From NCBI GenBank assembly GCA_009809945.1, contig WTPW01000453.1:12055-76054 (forward strand): a stretch of 64,000 bases of DNA, written 5' to 3'. Positions within the stretch are counted from its first letter, which is position 1. Every line of letters starts with the position of its first letter. Under the pieces are notes generated by a model, which did no database searches, was not told the DNA's origin, and was given only the letters and a program-made list of their open reading frames with translations. The DNA comes from Gigaspora margarita. Taxonomy: Eukaryota; Glomeromycota; Glomeromycetes; Diversisporales; Gigasporaceae. A program made the position numbers and the translations under genes. Below, piece by piece: positions 1-8,829 of this stretch.

Positions 1-1560
1 GAACCAATATTTAATCAGTTATTAGCAAAACAACATCCTGAAGAAACCTATTTTATCAAAATAGCAATAAAAAAGAAAAATGAATTAACTGAAGGGCAAT
101 ATCAAGACTGGATGCAACAAATGTTTCAGAAAATTGAACATCAACATAAGTACAATACCCTGTACAATGAAGGAAAACAATTTTCATTGAAAACCATAAT
201 GAAAAATCAAATTAAAGAAGGATATGATAACCTTCATGAAATGCTCAACCATGATCAACTAAAACTAAACTTTATTGCAATAGATGGAGCAATAGCAGTA
301 GGAAAAACAACGACATGTCACTGGCTAAAAACTTGGTTACAAAGTTATGAACAAAATGTAATTCTTAGGGAGGAAATTACCCTACAACATAAAGATCTAT
401 TAAAAATGTTTTACACAAACCCAGAAAAATATGGCTTTGTATTACAATTAACAATCATCAATGAATGGAATATGATGTATCAACAATTACATCGATTACA
501 ATTAGAAGGAAAAATTCCAAACAGAACCTACATCATTGAAGATAGAACCGTGTATAGTACANAATTCTTCACAGAGGAAATTATTACAAGACAAGAAGAA
601 AAAGAAAAGCTTAACCAGCTACTTCAACACTCGACATTTAAATTATTACCCAATAGGTTAAATTATACCATATTCTGTGACCCAGGACAGGAACAAATGT
701 TACAATGGTTTGAGAAAAGATCAGAAGAAGGAAATAAAGGAACAGATAAACAAATTCCTAAAGAATACCTCATAAAAATATATCAAAGATATCAAGAAAT
801 GATCAAACAGGTTCATCCAGACTTCATCAGAATAAATAACAATATACCGAACCTTGAATATATGTTTAGAACCTTATTCATACATGAAATGAATACCAAC
901 TTTGAAGAATATAATGAAGAAAAAATATATAGGTTACAAGAATATTGGGACTACTATTCGGAACCTGAACTTAAAGAAATCCCAACCAAATTGTATACTG
1001 TATTCGTACCATTTACAATACAGAACCAAGTGGTAAAGATACTAACAGCACAAAGNTTAAATGTAACAATTTACCCCAATCAATTTGAAACCGTAGGAGG
1101 AAGTATTGAAGAAACTGACGAAGGAATATTCAAAGCAGCTAAAAGAGAATGTAAAGAAGAAACAAGCTATGAACCAGANGATAAAAGAATGCAACTTATT
1201 CTTAATCATCAATATCTCTCAAACAACAAAAATGGAACTCAACTATTTGTGAAAGGAATCCACGAATATACTCAAGTGAAGAAAAGAATACAAATTTACA
1301 CCTTTCTATATTATGTATATCCAAAAGAATACAACAAATTTATCAATAATGAACCNGATAAAGCCTCAACAAGGAAATGGATGACATTATCAGAANCAAA
1401 ACATGAACTGTTTACACCAACAATTCATTANNATAAAAAAGAAATCTTTAATAAATATATACCCGCATATTGGGAAGAATTTACCAGAAAAGGAAGTGTC
1501 TGTACAAAATCCAAATTTTGTAAAGAGGAAATGATCTACCGACCAATGGATGACAAATAA
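1..1560 (+). CDS. Deoxynucleoside kinase fused to Nudix hydrolase (unit A, 5' end outside window)
   Basis: The frame is open from base 1, so the N-terminus lies outside the window. A Walker A loop (DGAIAVGKTTT, about 280-315) and an EDR motif (about 538-547), followed by a YL-x-x-IY-x-x-Y helix (about 760-800), match the deoxynucleoside kinase/thymidylate kinase-like fold, which phosphorylates deoxynucleosides with ATP. The C-terminal third has a Nudix box (GGSIEETDE, seven residues, REC-x-EET; about 1096-1170) that hydrolyses nucleoside diphosphate derivatives. The glycine-to-glutamate spacing is one residue longer than canonical and the last glycine is Ser. The same fusion ends unit B at the same distance from the conserved 41-bp motif. 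Several N bases fall in the gene. No in-frame stop is seen. Confidence is high for both domains; substrates are unknown. Confidence 0.85.
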   Translation, partial: EPIFNQLLAKQHPEETYFIKIAIKKKNELTEGQYQDWMQQMFQKIEHQHKYNTLYNEGKQFSLKTIMKNQIKEGYDNLHEMLNHDQLKLNFIAIDGAIAVGKTTTCHWLKTWLQSYEQNVILREEITLQHKDLLKMFYTNPEKYGFVLQLTIINEWNMMYQQLHRLQLEGKIPNRTYIIEDRTVYSTXFFTEEIITRQEEKEKLNQLLQHSTFKLLPNRLNYTIFCDPGQEQMLQWFEKRSEEGNKGTDKQIPKEYLIKIYQRYQEMIKQVHPDFIRINNNIPNLEYMFRTLFIHEMNTNFEEYNEEKIYRLQEYWDYYSEPELKEIPTKLYTVFVPFTIQNQVVKILTAQXLNVTIYPNQFETVGGSIEETDEGIFKAAKRECKEETSYEPXDKRMQLILNHQYLSNNKNGTQLFVKGIHEYTQVKKRIQIYTFLYYVYPKEYNKFINNEXDKASTRKWMTLSEXKHELFTPTIHXXKKEIFNKYIPAYWEEFTRKGSVCTKSKFCKEEMIYRPMDDK

Positions 1561-1616
1561 TAGTAACCTTCAACAAACTTGAAGAAACCGGTACGTGTTA
1601 AACGATGAATCACCAC

Positions 1617-1657
1617 CAAGGGCTAACGTATCGAACCGCGCGTACAGGGTACCACAC
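1617..1657 (+). repeat. Conserved 41-bp 3'-end motif, copy 1
   Basis: It starts CAAGGGCTAACGTATCG and ends GGGTACCACAC, about 60 bases after the kinase-Nudix stop. The same segment, with five pyrimidine transitions, follows the homologous gene of unit B at 22870-22910, and weaker similarity (AGAAGATC or GGAAGATC) continues about 18 bases further. It marks the unit boundary. It could be an RNA 3' end, a packaging signal or a terminal recognition site; nothing decides between these. Confidence 0.75.
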
Positions 1658-3144
1658 CCAATTTCCCAGAAGATCCGCCGGTGACAATTATAATCCGTCG
1701 CACCTAATTGGAAAATCAGACCAAAATTATTATTAATATCGGATCAACAGATTACCATAATCGGATCGACAATATCTTATCGTAACATTATTAATACTTA
1801 TATTCTATCGAAACTTATATCAAATATTCTATCGAAACTTTTCGCATCATATATATTATTAATCATATATTATTAATCAATTAGCATGATAGCGCTTACA
1901 AATAGCTTACAAATTAGCATTATTAATAGTCTAGAAATTTACTAGTCATAGCCTTCTCAAATGTATTTAAACAATAGCTTTCAACCTTTTATTCTTTAAG
2001 AATTTTCGGGATAAAAATTCCAAAAACCCCTTATAGCTATTAGCTTAGCTCACCTTTATAATAATGGTGCAATAAGCCAAAGTTAATGCTCAAACATTAA
2101 AGAGTACCATTCATTTGGAAGACTCTTATGAGGAAAAACCTCAACGACGCCCAACACTTAATCAAACATTATGATCAAAACCCCATAATATATTAACGCC
2201 CAACGGTTGAATATTAAAAATTCTCAACCTGAAACATATTATTTACAAAGGGAAAAGCCTACAAGGCGCCCAACACATTAAACATTATTCAAGCACCCAA
2301 CATATTATAACTCAAACACATATATCAAACATTATTAAGTGCTACCAAGCACTAACCTCGGTTAAAACATTTAATCAAAAGAACAATTGAAAGACAAAAC
2401 AATTGTCTTAACAATTATATATACTCTAACACCAAGAGTAAAAAGAGCATTACAAAAGTGCCCAAACAATATTTTAAAATAACACCCCAACGGTACCAAA
2501 TAAAGTACCAACATTTCAATTATAACAAATATCTGCCCAACATATTTATACTTTATATTATTAGCATATATACTTACTGTACTTCAATCATAACAAATTA
2601 TTATTAAATAAACTACCAAAGTTTAAAGAAAATAATTATTTAAGTTTAACTTCCCTATAATCCTTCTATAACAACTGAATAAAATCCCATAACAAATAAA
2701 TAAAACACAACGCCCAAAAGGACTTATCCACCTCTTCATTACCATTCCACATTATTATAATAAATATTAAACTAGGAGAAAAGAAACGCTTAGCCCACGT
2801 GTAAAGGCCAGAGATTTTACTGGCACCAATACATAAAATAACCTGCTGTAAGAAAAAGAAATATACTATCAATCAGCGCTCTACAAATATAAAATACACT
2901 ATTCAAAGCAAAGCAAACGTATTGAAAAGTAGAAAGAGCTTAATCAACTCTCGTGTGGAACTCTGAAACAACCACGTGCTAATTATTTGGAACTCGATGA
3001 CCAGTAAGGCTGAAAAGGCTAATAACGAAACCTTACCATTGAAACCTTTGGACTGATCATCCGAAAGACAACTATATTGAGACCTCTAGAGATTAGTGAT
3101 CTAACAATACGAATGCGATTTCAAATCATAATTATTAACAAATA
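1658..3144 (+). promoter_or_regulatory. Unit B leader: non-coding, TATA-like box and repeated CGCCCAAC motifs
   Basis: About 1.5 kb of A-rich DNA without a convincing gene. GTATTTAAAC at 1963-1972 resembles a TATA element, and the same string occurs at 23144-23153 in the leader of unit C. CGCCCAAC occurs at 2148-2155, 2197-2204 and 2267-2274, with near copies around 2292, 2495, 2535 and 2710. GGCGCCCAAC is the complement of a typical eukaryotic tRNA-Lys 3' end, the primer-binding sequence of many retroviruses. No clear LTR pair was found by eye. A 68-residue minus-strand frame at 2666-2872 has no support. Confidence 0.5.
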
Positions 3145-3474
3145 TTGCTTACGCTTACAATCTACACCATTCTACAAACTTCCATCAATGCTGACATAAT
3201 CAATGTAACCTTACCCGCGCAAAGTGCTATAACAACTACGGCAACGACCACCGCTACTGTAACTACCACCATTACAAATCAACCAGATTTCTTCTCAAAT
3301 GCAACTGCCTTAAACGAATTAGTCGTATTAGTAATTACGCTCATAACTGCGATCACCACAATAGCTAGAACATGCTACTGCTGCAAAAGAAAAAACAAGA
3401 AACTCAAGGAGAAAGTATACAAGTCTAACAACCTGCCAACTTATTCTGCTTATAATAACAATAATCTAATCTAA
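3145..3474 (+). CDS. Small type I membrane protein with Thr-rich ectodomain
   Basis: About 110 residues. A hydrophobic N-terminus (possible signal peptide) leads into a Thr/Ala-rich segment (residues 25-50), then a transmembrane stretch (about 60-80), a Cys-rich juxtamembrane patch (CYCC) and a basic tail. An in-frame TAA lies just upstream at 3136 and no ATG lies between, so initiation would use TTG at 3145 or ATA at 3142. The broken gene at 23944-24439 in unit C has the same architecture. First of about eight small membrane-protein genes packed nearly end to end. Function unknown; an envelope-like or membrane-anchoring role is conceivable but unsupported. Confidence 0.6.
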   Translation: MLTLTIYTILQTSINADIINVTLPAQSAITTTATTTATVTTTITNQPDFFSNATALNELVVLVITLITAITTIARTCYCCKRKNKKLKEKVYKSNNLPTYSAYNNNNLI

Positions 3475-3490
3475 AAAAGATTAACAATTG

Positions 3491-3664
3491 ATGACAAACC
3501 CTATTGACGAAATCAAACACTATGATACAATTACATTAATATCCTTTATCGTGCTAATACTAACAATAGTATTTGGAATAATATTTATAATACATACCAT
3601 ACTTAGGAAAGAAAGACACAATAACATCTTAGTAATCTCAAACGATCCAATACCCCTTATATGA
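3491..3664 (+). CDS. 57-residue one-pass membrane protein
   Basis: ATG at 3491, stop TGA at 3662-3664. The N-terminus contains HYDTITLI, followed by a transmembrane helix and a KERH tail. A homologue with the same HYDTITLI element lies in unit C at 41284-41466, near its 3' end, so the gene has moved within the element. The stop overlaps the next start in an ATGA arrangement (3661-3664). Function unknown. Confidence 0.6.
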   Translation: MTNPIDEIKHYDTITLISFIVLILTIVFGIIFIIHTILRKERHNNILVISNDPIPLI

Positions 3665-3804
3665 TCACCACAATCATATTAATAATCATTATAGAACTAT
3701 CAATCATAACTTCGATAATATTCTTTACAACAATATTAATAATCAATAATCACCAGCTCTATCCCAACATAAGAAATCCACAATCCACAATCAAAGACTA
3801 TTGA
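3661..3804 (+). CDS. 47-residue hydrophobic peptide
   Basis: ATG at 3661 overlaps the preceding TGA; the stop TGA at 3802-3804 overlaps the next ATG (TGATG). Nearly the whole N-terminal half is Ile/Leu-rich and would span a membrane; the C-terminus is polar. The coupled overlaps on both sides are the main support. No counterpart was recognised in unit C. Confidence 0.45.
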   Translation: MITTIILIIIIELSIITSIIFFTTILIINNHQLYPNIRNPQSTIKDY

Positions 3805-4016
3805 TGACTGAAACACCAATCCTAGACTGTACAATATTTAATAACAATCCACTCGCGACAACACTCGTATACATATTATTAATCGAAACATTCTTAGCAT
3901 TATTAATTATAATAATTCTATATTGCTGCTGTCAACAACAAAGATATAAAAAGAAAGCCAACAAGGCCATACCTGGACTTGATCAATACGTACAAACCTC
4001 AACTTGCTGCTGCTAA
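3804..4016 (+). CDS. One-pass membrane protein ending in a cysteine cluster
   Basis: 70 residues: polar N-terminus, a long Leu/Ile transmembrane helix (about 20-42), then CCCQQQRYKKKANK and a final TCCC. The unit C homologue (24732-24968) has the same helix-QRYKK arrangement and also ends in two cysteines. Terminal cysteines may be lipidated or bind metal; that is inference. The start overlaps the upstream stop (TGATG). Confidence 0.6.
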   Translation: MTETPILDCTIFNNNPLATTLVYILLIETFLALLIIIILYCCCQQQRYKKKANKAIPGLDQYVQTSTCCC

Positions 4017-4027
4017 AGAAACTCTGA

Positions 4028-4366
4028 ATGTTCTTAAAAAAGAAAAACAAAAATCAACAAAGATATAATAACTATTATCAAGGGATACCACTAGTAATAC
4101 CACAGGCACTGACACCTGCACCACAACCTATTAGACCACAGATAATTAGACCACAAATACCTACTATACCAAACATACCAAGGAGGCCACCAACCCCAAT
4201 CAATATACCAAGAACTCCAAACCAGATACAAAGCGATCAATCTTTACAACAAAGATTAAACCAATACAGAGGAATTGCTAACCCAGCACCACCTCAACCA
4301 CCAAATTTAGCACCAAGGCCCAGACCACGAGTACCAAAGAAACCAAAACATCTTAGAAAACCTTGA
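4028..4366 (+). CDS. Proline-rich basic protein
   Basis: 112 residues: a basic Asn/Gln-rich start, then a long low-complexity tract rich in Pro, Ile, Gln and Arg (residues 30-110), ending in a Lys/Arg/Pro tail. No fold recognised. The stop TGA (4364-4366) is followed at once, in the same frame, by the ATG of the next ORF, so if UGA were read as Trp the two would form one proline-rich membrane protein of about 190 residues. Confidence 0.5.
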   Translation: MFLKKKNKNQQRYNNYYQGIPLVIPQALTPAPQPIRPQIIRPQIPTIPNIPRRPPTPINIPRTPNQIQSDQSLQQRLNQYRGIANPAPPQPPNLAPRPRPRVPKKPKHLRKP

Positions 4367-4606
4367 ATGTCTACCAATGACAACAAAGAATTACAAACTG
4401 AACTTGAAATAACTGGAGGGATAATTACAATCGCAATCATAATTATTGGAGTAATAACCTTAGTCACTATCTGTGCACATCTGGAAAAGAAAAAGAAGTT
4501 AGGTCAACAACCAAAAATAAGACCTCAACCTATTAGGATACAAGATCCAAATGAACTATACTTAGGACCAAACCTAGGAAACCTTAAAAGAACAGGAATA
4601 TTTTAA
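4367..4606 (+). CDS. One-pass membrane protein with basic tail
   Basis: 79 residues: acidic N-terminus (residues 1-15), transmembrane helix (about 18-40), then EKKKKLGQQPKIRPQP and a polar tail. It corresponds in position and layout to unit C 24969-25265. The upstream TGA abuts the ATG, and the stop TAA (4604-4606) shares its last base with the next gene's putative start. Confidence 0.55.
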   Translation: MSTNDNKELQTELEITGGIITIAIIIIGVITLVTICAHLEKKKKLGQQPKIRPQPIRIQDPNELYLGPNLGNLKRTGIF

Positions 4607-4926
4607 TATCAGTCGTACCAATATCAGTACCTGACCACTTCGTAACAATAATTGTATCAGCAACAGCATCTACAGTAACAACTACTGTCACAGCATCAAA
4701 CACCAACTCTATTGAAACAACAACTACGAACGTACCACAATATTTTCAAGATATAAACGTACAAGAAACATTAGGAGGACTACTATTCTTCTTAATTACA
4801 ATCTCGATTACTGCCTGCATAATCTACAACAGAAATAAGGCTTACAGGAATAAACTAGTCAAACACGACTTAGATAAAAAAAACGAGGACATCGCTAAAG
4901 CAGTCAGAAATATCAGTACAATTTAA
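4606..4926 (+). CDS. Thr-rich type I membrane protein, start codon ATA
   Basis: The frame runs from ATA at 4606 to TAA at 4924-4926 and has no ATG. It encodes a Val/Thr-rich N-terminal segment, PQYFQDINV, a transmembrane helix (about residues 60-80) and a charged tail. The unit C homologue at 25266-25598 shares the Thr-rich region and SYFQDSNV before its helix. The TAATA here has the same geometry as TAATG between the next pair in unit C (25596-25600), so the start may be an ATG changed to ATA or a genuine ATA start. Confidence 0.55.
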   Translation: MSVVPISVPDHFVTIIVSATASTVTTTVTASNTNSIETTTTNVPQYFQDINVQETLGGLLFFLITISITACIIYNRNKAYRNKLVKHDLDKKNEDIAKAVRNISTI

Positions 4927-4929
4927 ACT

Positions 4930-5202
4930 GTGGATCAACAACAAGAACAAATCTTAGTCACTACCACAAGTGAAACCATACCTATAATCGCAAATATAAC
5001 CCTGTGGATGAACCACCTTATACTACAACTAACTGCATTTGACAGAATAGTAATTGGAGCAACTCATACTATTGAAGTTGGAATTATCGTATTTGGAATT
5101 TGCTATATTACTCAAATATTAGCAGATACCTACGTAAAAACTAAAGAAATTTCTACAAGAAAGAAATTATATGACCACCAAAGAAACATCTTACCTTCTT
5201 AA
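4930..5202 (+). CDS. Membrane protein with WMNHL motif, GTG start
   Basis: 90 residues. A TAA lies at 4924-4926 in the same frame, so translation must begin between 4927 and the first ATG inside WMNHL (5008). GTG at 4930 gives a DQ-initial protein. The unit C homologue (39730-39984) also has GTG followed by DQ, an upstream in-frame TAA and the same WMNHL-x-L, central Asp and H-x-I membrane segment. This conservation supports a GTG start. Function unknown. Confidence 0.6.
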   Translation: MDQQQEQILVTTTSETIPIIANITLWMNHLILQLTAFDRIVIGATHTIEVGIIVFGICYITQILADTYVKTKEISTRKKLYDHQRNILPS

Positions 5203-5545
5203 AGAAGAAGATATTATTGATAACTAATACCAAGGATTAGTTACCAAACTATTGGATGAAAACTTTGAACTACCATTAGGATCATTAATTAAAGAAACAA
5301 ACCAAGAAGTCATCAAAGAGAAACCAGAAAAGAAAATAATTAAACCAAACCCTCAAGCAATCATTCAAGGAAAAGCAGAAATATATATCCTCTAAGAGTG
5401 GAAACAAGCATTTCTAAACAGAAAACTAAAACCAAAAAAATACCCAAGACTATTGGAACTAGCAGTAAAACACCAAGAATCACAAGAATTCATTAACCAA
5501 GTATCAAAAGAAGTGGACCTAAAACCAAAAGTATTTACCAAAAAT
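5171..5545 (+). pseudogene. Broken helical ORF upstream of gag
   Basis: Starting at ATG 5171, inside the end of the preceding gene, this frame continues to about 5545 but is cut by TAA at 5225 and 5393. The encoded text is Lys/Glu-rich and helical. It occupies the position of unit C 25598-25909, with weak similarity in the last 30 residues. Probably a decayed copy. Confidence 0.4.
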
Positions 5546-5547
5546 AC

Positions 5548-5850
5548 ATGAGCATAGAGGACTTAGGGAACGAATTATACATACAAGTCTTTCAACAATT
5601 CTTTATTGAAAATCCTGAACCATTAACTTACTTTCAAAAGAAAACAATCTCCAAAAGAGTTACAGAAATAGAATATAAAATCAATAACATAGGAGCAACA
5701 AGAACAAGGCAAGTCCAAAAACAAGTTGAAGCATTCCAAGGATTCAACGTAATAAGAGTAGTAGAAGAAGAATATAGATTACAAATAACAAGAGAAGAAT
5801 TAGCAACAGCACTGTTATACTGCGCACTAGTAAGACAAAAAAAAACTTAA
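5548..5850 (+). CDS. Small helical protein upstream of gag
   Basis: 100 residues from ATG to TAA, mostly predicted helix, with no Cys and no membrane segment. It sits directly before gag, where unit C has the ATG-less ORF 25905-26336. No family recognised. About 80 bases of interrupted frame follow before gag. Confidence 0.5.
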   Translation: MSIEDLGNELYIQVFQQFFIENPEPLTYFQKKTISKRVTEIEYKINNIGATRTRQVQKQVEAFQGFNVIRVVEEEYRLQITREELATALLYCALVRQKKT

Positions 5851-5946
5851 CGAATTTCTAACACTTACAAGAAAATCAAGATACCAAGTTCAACGTTGGA
5901 TATCCATAACAAGTTGCAAATATAAAGATAAAATCATAATCTAAAA

Positions 5947-7481
5947 ATAGCAAACCCTATACCATTCAAGCTACCAAAGATAGCTGGATTAGAAAACTAC
6001 ATACCGGAATATGATGGAACCATTGCAAAATACAAAGAATGGAGGGATAAAGTAGAAGAAGCCTTCAACATAAAGGGAATATCAAAACTAATGATATTTG
6101 GAAGATACTCAGGAAACATGGATGATGGATATACACACCAAGCTAAAGGCCATGATGGATCAGCAGATGCTGCTAATCACCCAGTTGCAGAATTTGTAGT
6201 AAACTTTAATAAACAAGTATTCGCAGTAATAGCTACCAAGCTTAAAGGAACAGCTTTATCATGCTATAAAAATAATAGAGCAAGAATTAACTGTTGGTTC
6301 AGAGGAGATATCAATGACCAAGCAGATGTAATTCGAACTCTTAAAGTCCCAACTGGTTATCCAGTATCATTGAATCAACTTTATAATGCTACCGGATGGC
6401 ATGCAACGGCAATAAGATCAGCATTCAAAAATGAATTTGCAGTTGATGCAACCACTGCACCACTAGCAACTGTAGTACAAGTAGGATTCAGAGAAATACT
6501 TGATGAACAATTCATCACTGAAGCAGTACAAGAAACATATCAGCAACAGTTCTTGAAATACAATTTTATGCCAAATTGGAATGATGAAAACTTATACGAT
6601 AAATACAGACAGAGATTCGAAGAACTATGAGTACTAGCAAATTATCAATATGCCACAGTCTTCAAATCAGGACCATATACCGATTATAAATTAAGGTTAC
6701 CACCTGAAATGAAAGAAAGATTGACCTTTCAATCAGGATAGGAGCAATTACAACAGAAGCAGACTTCTGGCAACAAACATCAGCTATATTCCATAGTATT
6801 CGACAAAATAAGGTCGATTCAGGAAAAGCCCAAACAGACTTAAAAATTAATAGGTTTCTAAAGAAAGAAGCATCAACTAAAAAATTCAAAAGAATTAACA
6901 ACATTGATACGACCAGAAGAAATGACAAGAGAAACGATAACTGTTTCAATTGTAACCAACCAGGACATTACGCCAGAAACTGTCCACTCCAAAGAAAGAA
7001 AGAATCTTTCAATAGGATTGAAACTCAAAGAAATAGCCAAGGAAAATTTGTACAAAAAATAAAATACTGTAGCATTTGTGGAAATGCAAGACCACATCAC
7101 TCCAGAAACTGTCAAAGAAATAATAAGTACAGTTACAATGGGAAATTCGGAAAAGGACCCGTACCCATGGCATTAAACAAAATAAAAACCAACTACAACA
7201 AAGATAAAGGGAAGAATTACAACAAATCTTACAACAAAAATTACAGAAGTAATAAACCACCGTTCAGAAAAAAAGTCCATAACGTTAAAGAATCTAGACC
7301 TTTAGGCTCGAATAAGGGACAAACCAAAGTCCAACATCTTGAAGATATTGAAGAAGAAACCGAAGAAGAATATGAATACTATTCTCAAGGAGAAGAAGAA
7401 TATGAATCTGAAGAAGAAAAACCAAAGATTCGAAATGTTGTAACTACCAAAGACTTTAGAAATAAAAAGAATTATTTCTAA
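5947..7481 (+). CDS. gag: Gag-like protein with two CCHC zinc knuckles (unit B)
   Basis: The likely start is ATA at 5947 (ATAGCAAACCC), aligned with ATGGCAATAG that starts unit C gag; the frame is closed by TAA at 5929. The N-terminal half (PEYDGTIAKYKEW and LKGTALSCY) resembles retroelement gag. A TGA at 6628-6630 interrupts this frame, and a -1 frame change is needed before 6738, after which the knuckles CFNCNQPGHYARNC (about 6942-6983) and CSICGNARPHHSRNC lead into a Lys/Asn/Tyr-rich and then Glu-rich tail ending at TAA 7479-7481. Gag forms the particle and binds RNA. The frame break is not at the same place as in unit C, so it probably reflects decay or assembly error. Confidence 0.7.
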
Positions 7482-7515
7482 AAGGGAGCTCGCCTTCTAC
7501 TCGAGAATCACTCCC
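7476..7515 (+). promoter_or_regulatory. Putative gag-pro -1 frameshift signal with stem-loop (unit B)
   Basis: Gag ends TTC TAA. Two bases later a 32-base hairpin begins: GGGAG (7484-7488) pairs with CTCCC (7511-7515), and CTCG (7489-7492) with CGAG (7502-7505), enclosing a 9-base loop and a 5-base bulge. The -1 frame (CTA at 7478) is open for about 70 codons and encodes LKGS-x-P-x-T and KGC elements shared with unit C. Slippage of tRNA-Phe from UUC to UUU, five bases before the stem, would enter that frame. Identical geometry in unit C with compensatory changes makes this a strong candidate recoding element. Confidence 0.75.
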
Positions 7516-8829
7516 ATATCCAAACAAAGGCTGTAGGAGAGAGAATTATAATTATATATATAATATCAAAGAAACTATATCTATTAATAATATTCAATGT
7601 ATTAATCCAAAAATTATAAATAAAGGTCCAAAAGACTTATATAACAAATTCTCTGCCACTGATTTATCAAATGCAATGTACGAAAAAGCAAAAACATAAG
7701 AAGAGTATAAATACCTTCTTGACGAATATGAATTTCCAAAAAAAAACAGTATGGCTAATTAACAACCCAAAAGGCAAAAAACAATACTTATTCCTGGCAC
7801 TAATGAACAAGCAACCAATATTAACATTATTAGATGAAGGAGCAAGTACCAATGTAATTGGAAAAGATATTGCCAAACAATGGAACCTCCTAGATAAAAT
7901 AGAAAGTCCTAAAACATCAAAAGCAATCGGTCCTGGAAGCACTAATATACCAATATTAGGAAAAATAACTGTAACATTCCAAGTTGAACATTACAAAATA
8001 CTGTTAAAAGTAACTATCATCAAAGGCAACCAAGCATACTTACTACTATCAGAAGTAGCTCAAGCAAAATTAGGCATAACAAAAGATAGGAAGTATCAAA
8101 TAGCATGAATAAATGGCATACCAATATCATGGCAAGACGTGTTACCGAACCAATCACAAGGTTTTAAAAGATTATATAACAATCTTTTGGTAGACAAACC
8201 TTCTCGGACCTTAGAGAATAACATAGAGTCTCTGGTATCACGTGATAACACTAATAAAACCGAATCATTTGGTCAATCTAGCAAGAATACTAAAAATATT
8301 ACACTGAGTCACCCGCTCAAAAGGCTTAGGATACCCCCTCAAATGAGAAAAAATAAACCTGCCAATGGCGCCCAACATGATCATAAAAATCACGAACCTA
8401 TTAACAACCAACTACCTATAATTGGGGACCACAACAAGTTGGTCGCCATTCGTCAAACTCATGGCGCCCAACGTGTTGAAAAATTGTCACATGATCAACA
8501 TGTGTCCAGCAACACGTACCCCAACCACCCACCCTTACCAACAAATAAAAGCTTGTTGTCAAACAATCGGCAAGAATCGACAACAAACAACCGTAAAATC
8601 GTCATGACAATCAAGGACATTGAAAAGGAAATTGAACAGTACAATGACAATCAATGTATTAACAAACAAACGGAAAAACTAGATCAACATAACACAGATG
8701 TCAAAAATGCCCATCTAATAACTATGTCACAAATTAATAAGATTAATCCTACAAAGAAATATCCTGTTCACAAGCAACAAAAGGATATTCGGGAACAACC
8801 TACTGAACAACCCAAAGAAAATTGGGTAA
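7478..8829 (+). CDS. Retropepsin-like aspartic protease and Gln/Asn-rich linker (pol segment, unit B)
   Basis: Entered in the -1 frame after gag. The frame meets TAA at 7697 and then shifts +1, possibly in an A9 run near 7740. The protease core reads LTLLDEGASTNVIG (Asp codon 7833-7835), then ILGKITVTFQ and LLLSEVAQAKLGI, the layout of a retropepsin monomer, but with DEG in place of DTG or DSG. TGA at 8106-8108 is in frame, followed by INGIPISWQD, aligned with INNQPIYNQ in unit C. The following 230 codons are low complexity (Asn, Gln, His, Lys) and contain TGGCGCCCAAC at 8366-8376 and 8462-8472. Expected role: polyprotein processing. Confidence 0.65.

Noticed and set aside
6662..7260. Overlapping minus-strand frames across gag.
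   Set aside because: They are shadows of the A-rich gag frame (Phe/Leu/Ser-rich), with no motifs.
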